Of a stretch of 64,000 nucleotides of DNA, positions 57,841-64,000 are shown one piece after another. The notes beneath the pieces are model-generated. The model was not told the DNA's origin. It saw nothing but the letters and a program-made list of their open reading frames with translations, and made no database searches. Source of the DNA: Buxus sempervirens (Eukaryota; Streptophyta; Magnoliopsida; Buxales; Buxaceae); assembly GCA_947561395.2 (NCBI GenBank), contig OX387194.1, positions 13,316,048-13,380,047 on the forward strand. The letters are read 5' to 3'. How positions within the stretch are numbered: position 1 is the first letter of the stretch; every line of letters starts with the position of its first letter. A program made the position numbers and the translations under genes.

Positions 57841-58640
57841 AAATGAAGATATACATATAATTTATTAATTAAGGCTTTAGTTATATACATATAATTTGGA
57901 AATAAATATATATCAACCAATGAAGATAAAAAGAAGTACAGACATTTGAAAATTGAAGTATTGAGATAAAAACGTATTAATATTTGAAAATTTAAATATA
58001 AGTACTAAGTATTTCTTCAAACGAGACTGCTTAACTCATTGAAAATGAATAAAATGCACTTAATTACACATGGTCATAATAACCAAGTATTTATTTCATT
58101 TAAACTTTATCGTGCTCAACTTATTGGAATTAAACAAAACGTGATATGTTACATCCTCAATATAACTCAAAAGTCGATTCAGAAGGAAACTTTAGATATG
58201 AAAAAAAATTAAAATCACCTTTACGAAATTACTAATATAAAATTTAATTTAAACCAAAAAAATCAAGAATAAATTTGGTGATAGTTCTTATATTTTATAT
58301 TTTCTTCATTAAAAACATTAATATCATATGGCAAATGATAGCTTTCATTTATAATGAATTTTTGTGTTTTAAATGGTTGCAGTTTTCTTAGTTGGTTTAG
58401 CCTTTAAATGATTATGTCCAAAGAAAGAAAAAATATTAGACGTTTTATAGTTGCAAATTTTCATGGCAGTCATGAGAAAAAAAATGACTATTTTCCGAAG
58501 AACGAAAAAATATGGTGAAAGAAAGAAATGCTGAACCAACTAAGAAAATGGCAGCCTTCAAATTATGTTCTTCCTTTTGGAAGATGTTATGTTATTTTGA
58601 TTTAATCAAACAATTAGATAAGGATTTTGAATTATAATGT
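57841..58640 (-). repeat. Dispersed inverted repeat, copy B (partner at 16.6-17.8 kb)
   Basis: The reverse complement of this segment matches 16,635-17,760 at several landmarks (CTTAGTTGGTTCAGC, the Phe/Lys-like AT block, CATTTTCAATGAG), without the Helitron-like insert of copy A. Non-coding; possibly a transposable element of unknown class. Confidence 0.7.
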
Positions 58641-58672
58641 AGGATCCTAAAAGGATAAACATTTTTCATTAG

Positions 58673-58715
58673 GAAAATTTATAATTAGACCCCCTAAGGT
58701 TTGGCTAATGGGCAT
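58673..58715. mobile_element. Fourth MULE end, left part before solo LTR
   Basis: GGAAAATTTATAATTAGACC and CCCCTAAGGTTTGG resemble the other MULE ends and continue after the solo LTR (from 61,849, GAAGACCCCCTG..TGATCACTTAATACCC..CACCCCTACCATCAAT, to about 61,935). No opposite end is visible in the window. Confidence 0.6.
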
Positions 58716-59984
58716 TGTGCGCACCCGATTTCGGTCGCACGACGAGGCGCACGTAAAACGACGATGCGTGCCTCGGGGTTTGTTTGGAGTCGCCACTGCC
58801 TGATGGGGTGCAGGCAGACACCTGGGTGCTTAAGTTCTTCTTTTAAGGCTTTTGGTCTGCGGCTTTGAGATTCTAAGTAGAGGCTCGGTTGCGGTCTGGG
58901 GAAGTCCGTAGACACCCCAGTCCACCCCGTCAAGTGATGGGTCCCATAGGTTTCCCTGGTTTGAGTCAACTTTGGTCTCTCACTCACCCGATTCCTATTC
59001 CAGCATGCAATTTTGATTAAGTCTGGCGGGACCGCCAAAGTGGTGTGGGTCCCTTTACTTGATTTTATCTTTTTAATTAAGATGATCTGGGCCTGGTGGG
59101 GTGGGCCCCGTTGGAAGGCCCACGGTATCCCTTACTGGGCCAAGTGTGGCCCGCATGTTCCTTGGTGGGCCAAGTGTGGCCCTTTGGATTTTGGCTCACT
59201 TTGAATTGATTTTATTTTAGAGTTCAAGTTGGATTAGTTAAGTGGATTTTATGCCAAAAGTGGGCCGGGATTGCTTTGTGGGCCCTTGAGTGGGCCCCAC
59301 AATTGGTTGCCAAGTGATTTTGATTTTATCATTCTTATCTGTGTCAAAATGGGCCAAGCATTGGGCTTGGGGCCCTTTACCTGGGCTTGGGCTTGAAAGC
59401 CCAAGGCTTCCTGAATTAGAGTTTGGAAACCCTAAGTTGGTCGGGTTCATGGGCTTAGTGGGCCCGATAGGCCCTACCCGTGGTCTCGGCCAAACCACAT
59501 CCTACTTTAATCATGCATGGCCCAATTAGGGCTTGGGTGGGCCTCAAATGGTCTGGCCCACTCAAATCTTTTATTACCTTAGTTAAGCAACATGAATTGG
59601 TTGGGCCCACTGGAAACCAAGTTGGATCGAGAGTCCAAGTCCCATGTCGGGTTTCCGGGTGACCCAGAAACCCTTTTGGTTTATCCGGTTTGGTTCGGAA
59701 ATATCATTCACATTCAGCAATAATCACATAAGAAAATACACAAGATTGACACTTTATCAAGAAAAAATTGGCTCATTGTGCTGGGTCCAAGGGGAGGTAC
59801 CCGGGGGCCTTGTGGGCGAAGCGAAGCGGAGCCCACGGGTGGGGTACCTCCCTGTACCAAGGTACGAGTTGGATGTGCAGCGAACAAAGGGGTGGGGGGT
59901 GCGGGGGGCGAAGCCCCCCGCGGTATGGTAAAGGGTATTTTTGGAATTTTCAAAAAAAAAATAACAATTCGGCCTGTTTTGGAC

Positions 59985-60250
59985 CTGGCGCTCACCTCCT
60001 AAGGTGGGCGCCAGATGGGCGCCAGAACCGGGCGAAATTTTGACCTGGCGCTCACCCGATACCAGGTGAGCGCGAGCTGGGCGGGAGGTGAGCACGAGAT
60101 GGGCGCGAGAAGGGCGCCAGAATTTCACTTGGTTTTAGGTGGGCGCGAGCTGAGCGCCAGGTGGGCGCCAGCTCGGCGGGAAGTGAGGTGAAAGGGGCGC
60201 CCACCTCCTAGGTGAGCGCCAGGTGGGCGCCAGATGGGCGGCAGGTCACT
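59985..60250. repeat. GC-rich array of GGTGGGCGCCAG-like units
   Basis: About fifteen occurrences of GGGCGCCAG, GAGCGCCAGG and GCGCTCACC in 260 bp, including the palindrome GGCGCC. Strongly GC-rich against AT-rich surroundings. A smaller cluster occurs at 61,020-61,090 on the other side of the promoter. Confidence 0.85.
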
Positions 60251-60873
60251 GAAATTTTCAACTCTCTGTTTTTTTGAGATCTCCAACTCTGGCCGATTTT
60301 TTTAGGTCTGTAACTGTTCCACTAGCCTCCCAACATGCCCAGAACACCTCCCAACTAATTTTGGATTTAATCTAAACACATTTTATGAAAATCAAACCTT
60401 CTTGTAAACCTGCAAATCCGAACACCTAAACACTAACAGAACATGCAAGGAAGGGGACTGGGGGCTTTATGGAATACAGAAGATGCAAACATCAGGGAGA
60501 ACATGCTCCCCCCTCGAATCACACAATCACTGCTACTATACGAAATAACAGAAAAGAACAGATAGCAATGGACTTATTTATTTTGGAACAGGGGCCATTG
60601 AGAACATTACCTGGGTGTTCCTAACACCTCTCCGAAGTGGGTGAAGCCTCCTTGGAGCGCGCGAGCGGCCGCCGGAGCAACCTTCTTCTCACACCAAGAG
60701 CGCGGCCTCCTTCGGATTTGACGAGGAAGAAGAGGAAGGGAGGGGACCTGTGTGTATGTTCTTTTTCTTCAAAATCCCGAACCCAGAAAATGCAATGCCG
60801 AAACCTCGAATCCCAAATCCAGAGAATGCCCAGCCACAGAGCAAAAAATCTCCCACTAAAAATCCGAAACCTC

Positions 60874-60972
60874 CCCAAAATTTTCCAACCCTAAATCAGC
60901 CAACCTCACCAAAATTTTCCAACCCTAAATCAGCCAACCTCACCAAAATTTTCCAACCCTAAATCAGCCAAC
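60874..60972. repeat. 34-bp tandem repeat, three units
   Basis: The unit CCAAAATTTTCCAACCCTAA plus ATCAGCCAACCTCA is repeated nearly exactly three times, in the LTR just downstream of its promoter. Confidence 0.88.
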
Positions 60973-61352
60973 CCCCCGCAATGAAGACTCTCGCGGCTTT
61001 TATAGGCAAGGGAAATGGGGTGCCGCTCACCTTGGCGCCCAGCTCAAGGTGAGCGCATGCCGCTCGCCACGTTTGCGCGAGCGGCATAATTATTACAAAA
61101 CAATAAATGCCGCCGCTCGTTTGTTTAAAAATCTGAAAATTAGGATATGGTCCCTGGGATATTTAGGTTTAATATTATTTTATTCAGATATTTTCAAATA
61201 CTTTCAGATTGGTCCCTGGGATATTTTGAATGTTTGGATATTTATGGATTTGATCCCCGAGATATTTTTCTGCGCAACTCGCCACGTGTGCAGCTTTTTG
61301 CCACGTGCGCAGTTCGCCGGTTTTGCTGCTCGGGAACTTCGCCAGCTCATAT

Positions 61353-61790
61353 TTTCTTCATCCGGGCTCCGATCTGGGCAAACTTAGTTTCATTAGAATC
61401 GTATCGGAGCCCTCCATCCCATGAGCTAGGGGTAGGCCTCCGGATCGGATTTTAGCAGAAAGTCAACTTTTGGCTCCGCGCAAGTTTGACCGCCTGCAGA
61501 ACCTTCATCCGGACCCCGATTCCCGCAAACTCAGTTGCGTTGGAACCGTGTCGAGATTCTCTATCCAATGATATGGGGCTAAGCACTTGGCACGGAATTC
61601 GAGAAAAAGTCAACTTTCGGCTCTCCCTTAAGTTTGACTGCCCGCCAAACCTTCATCCGGACTCCGATTCCAACAAACTCAGTTGCGTTAGACTCGTGTC
61701 GGGATTCTCTATCCATTGATATAAAGCAAGGTGGCCAAATATCATTTAATCAAAAAGTCAACTTTTTGTCCCCTCGGGGTTTGACTTTTT
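61353..61790 (-). repeat. ~147-bp tandem repeat, three units, in LTR U3
   Basis: The CGAT landmark of CTTCATCCGGACTCCGATTC-like units falls at 61,370, 61,517 and 61,665. Homologous to the five-unit array at 32,124-32,840. Confidence 0.88.
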
Positions 61791-61848
61791 GCCAGGGTTT
61801 TCATTTTCAGCAATTCCAGGGGTGCAAAAATAAGGTGCTTACAGGCAT

Positions 61849-62609
61849 GAAGACCCCCTGTCATTTATAACTGATCACTTAATACCCTTGAAGAGTTTGA
61901 GAAAGGTGCACTACCCACCCCTACCATCAATAGAAGACTGGATGATGTTGAAATATTTTGTGCAATGACTTAAATAACCTTAGTATAAATCCTAATAGTA
62001 AAAATAAATATATTATTTCAGACAAGAAAATTTCTAACATTTCTAAAAAAAGTGTATCAAATTATTGTTAATAAAAAATGATATAATTTAAGATAAGAAC
62101 AAAATATATCAAATTAATAATACAAAATTCTCCCTTTTTCTGTCATCCTCTCTTTTGATTAAATATTAAATATCCTAATAGTAAAAATAAATATATTATT
62201 TCGGACAAGAAAATTTCTAACATTTCCATTTATAATTATTTGACTAATTTTCGTGATGATCGTCTATTTTCATTTGTTTCTTTATATTATTAATGAAGAA
62301 TAATAAAGTAAAGTTAAATTTCTTTTTCTTTCAATATAAGAATGTTCATATATATATATATATATATATATAAAATACTTTCCCTTTCTTGCCTTCAACC
62401 CCTATATTTCCATGGCTCTATTTTGGAGTGATTTTATCAAGAGAGAGAGAGAGAGAGAAAGAAATAAAAGGATTTCTTTCCTAAATTGAGACTATTAAAA
62501 ACAATTTTTTTTGCTCTCTCTTAAAGATATTGAAAACTGAGGATTTGTTTGAATGAGGCGGTTTTGAAAATAAGGATTTTTTGATATATGAACATAAATG
62601 ACAGTTAAG
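61849..62609. other. MULE end continuation and AT-rich DNA
   Basis: To about 61,935 is MULE TIR-like; the rest is non-coding. A short duplicated segment (ATATTATTTC(A/G)GACAAGAAAATTTCTAACATTTC near 62,007 and 62,190) and an (AT)n tract at about 62,348-62,372 are present. Confidence 0.5.
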
Positions 62610-62743
62610 TTTCATTTGGGATTGCTTAATTGAGCACTTAATTTCAACTTATGCCTTATTACAACATTATTTTATAGTAAAAAATGCTTTAATAAGTCAT
62701 AAGTTGAAATTAAGTGCTCAATTAAGCAATCCCAAGCACACCC
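62610..62743. mobile_element. Short hairpin MITE with perfect 37-bp arms
   Basis: Arms 62,617-62,653 and 62,698-62,734 are perfectly complementary over 37 bp (beginning TGGGATTGCTTAATTGAGC), with a 44-nt loop. TTAAG occurs on both sides (62,605-62,609 and 62,744-62,748), a candidate target duplication. Non-coding. Superfamily uncertain (PIF/Harbinger if TTA is the duplicated site). Confidence 0.75.
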
Positions 62744-62748
62744 TTAAG

Positions 62749-63590
62749 ATAGTTCTAGCTTTTATTAGTAGTATATTGTTATAGATATACACATCCACAA
62801 CCACATACATTCTTACAAATGTAATCCATGCTTCTAAGTGCTTTAGCCACACTATTTCCCTCCCTGAATGCCTGTAGCTCTCTATCAATAGTCTATGCTT
62901 TTCCAGTCATGAAGATCCTTCTTTATCAATGCCTTTTGAGGATTTTTTTTTTTTTTTTTGAAATGCTTTTCTTGATGAATAACATGTACATAAAATTTTG
63001 AAAAAGTTGAACTTGTAAAGAGTGCCCCAATGTTAAAGTTGCATTTTTTAAGCACTCCTGGGATAAGCGATATTGCATAAATTCTTCTTACTACAGTGTA
63101 TTTGTATTTACAAATCTTGAGAGACAAATTATTGATCATTTTCACTTATTTATTCTTTTTATCTTTTATCATTCACTACCCATGTGAACCCCCCTTTCAA
63201 CCACGATTTTGATATTATGCAAGGGCATTCTTTTAAAATAAACCCCATAATTGAAACTAATTGCAATAACAGGTGAGGTTAGGTGTCTTTGATAAGTAAC
63301 ATGCTGTAGGAAGGGAAATTTTTGAGATTTAAAAGTTGCCATATGGCAAAATCTAACAAAAGTGTGGACCCCTACTCAGAGATAAAATTATTTAAATAAA
63401 AAAAATATAATTTTCTCTCTAAAATAGCAAATAAATAGCTGGGCCCATTGAAGAATTATTATTTTGATAATTCTCAAAATAAATGAATTATCTCTAAATA
63501 TTGATAATTCTTCAAAAAAAAATAGAGAATTATCTGTAAATTGTGATAATTCTCTTAAGAGTTTTAGATCTAGAGAGCTATAGGGTGTTC
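62749..63590. other. Non-coding DNA with GATAATTCT palindrome-like repeats
   Basis: No gene. Between about 63,452 and 63,560 the motif GATAATTCT or its complement AGAATTATC recurs six or so times, resembling the motif arrays of the LTRs elsewhere in the window. Confidence 0.55.
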
Positions 63591-64000
63591 CTCTCCATCC
63601 TAGTCATGAGAAGTCTACAGAAGAAGAAGCACAGCCCTACTACACTGAAGACTCAAGCCCTGAAAAACTGAAGACTAGCTATTCTGAACATCTAAATTTC
63701 TGAAGAATTGAAGCATTGTTGTCCTAAAGATCCAACAAGCCTTGAAGATTGAAAAGTTGAAGACCAAATACTGCATTCAAGATTTGAAGATTCAAGCATC
63801 CCATCATTGATACGCATTACGGCCCAGAGATCCACAACAAAAACCGAAGTTTTCCAAGATCTTCAACAAGCATAAAAGCCGAAGATTAAGTCCAAGATTT
63901 TGAATGGAATCCAACATAGAGATAAAAAAAAGCATGTGAAATCTACCAGATCTACCACTTTATTTGTCTTTCATGAAGTTCGTCAAGAAAGACTGAAGAC
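63591..64000 (+). other. GAAGA-rich region running off the window
   Basis: Rich in GAAGA(C/T) strings (for example GAAGACTCAAGCC, TTGAAGATT). No open reading frame. It could be the transcribed part of an LTR that continues beyond 64,000, but no terminus is visible to prove that. Confidence 0.35.

Larger units (their letters stand above)
58716..61843 (-). mobile_element. Solo LTR (3128 bp), target duplication GGCAT
   Basis: Bounded by GGCAT (58,711-58,715 and 61,844-61,848). In element orientation it starts TGTAAGCACCTTATTTTTG and ends GGGTGCGCACA, the same superfamily as the 26.7- and 28.5-kb LTRs. A TATAAAAGCC promoter lies on the minus strand near 60,995-61,004. It contains three ~147-bp tandem units, a GGCGCC-palindrome region, a 34-bp triple repeat and many GTGGGCC/GGCCCAC sites. 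No internal region or second LTR. Confidence 0.92.

Noticed and set aside
59714..60128. Several overlapping Gly/Pro/Arg-rich ORFs
   Set aside because: All fall in the GC-rich GGCGCC array of the solo LTR; open frames are expected from composition.

Overview
The window is nuclear DNA of a flowering plant, most likely a eudicot with a transposon-rich genome. Evidence: spliced plant-specific B3-type genes, an F-box gene, plant Ty1/copia and long-LTR elements primed by initiator-Met tRNA, Mutator-like elements (MULEs) with long TIRs and 9-bp target duplications, and hAT, PIF/Harbinger and LINE insertions. The species cannot be named from sequence alone. Only three host genes look intact; nearly everything else is nested mobile DNA.

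Layout. 0.4-2.24 kb: a two-exon gene with two B3-like domains. 2.4-8.07 kb: a young copia-type element (5-bp target duplication, two 1156-bp LTRs) inserted just behind that gene; it encodes only Gag (601 aa) and no Pol. 8.8-15.5 kb: a hAT-like element, then a MULE carrying a dirigent-protein fragment that is split by a 3.4-kb solo LTR; the MULE has lost its right end and is followed by a 258-bp copy of its own left flank. 15.5-17.8 kb: AT-rich DNA with Helitron-like remnants. 17.8-34.7 kb: one MULE of about 2 kb with a PPR-like fragment, inflated to 17 kb by a decayed minus-strand copia element (itself holding a LINE tail and a solo LTR), a solo LTR that contains a second solo LTR, and a hAT-like element. 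35.4-37.7 kb: a Pack-MULE with exact 9-bp target duplications carrying SPX/PHO1-like, subtilase and DUF868 fragments.

39.1-40.1 kb: a second B3-like gene, paralogous to the first and with the same intron position and phase. 40.9-45.3 kb: hAT-like and long-LTR fragments and a minisatellite built on a CCTAAGGTACCCC-like unit. 45.3-49.5 kb: AT-rich DNA, a hAT MITE and CACTA-like repeats. 49.55-54.27 kb: a 5' LTR with primer-binding site, containing a Harbinger-like MITE that in turn contains a hAT MITE. 55.8-57.3 kb: an F-box gene with TATA box and a probable 5'-UTR intron. 58.7-61.8 kb: a solo LTR inside a fourth MULE end. 62.6 kb: a MITE with perfect 37-bp arms. The last kilobase is AT-rich and then GAAGA-rich, possibly the start of another element.

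Themes. (1) Gene-fragment capture by MULEs (dirigent, PPR, SPX, subtilase, DUF868). (2) Five solo LTRs with target duplications against two elements that keep both LTRs, indicating strong LTR-LTR recombination. (3) Several unrelated LTR families each carry an array of a short palindromic motif private to that family, often just upstream of the TATA box. All domain calls are from reading translations by eye; no database search was possible.
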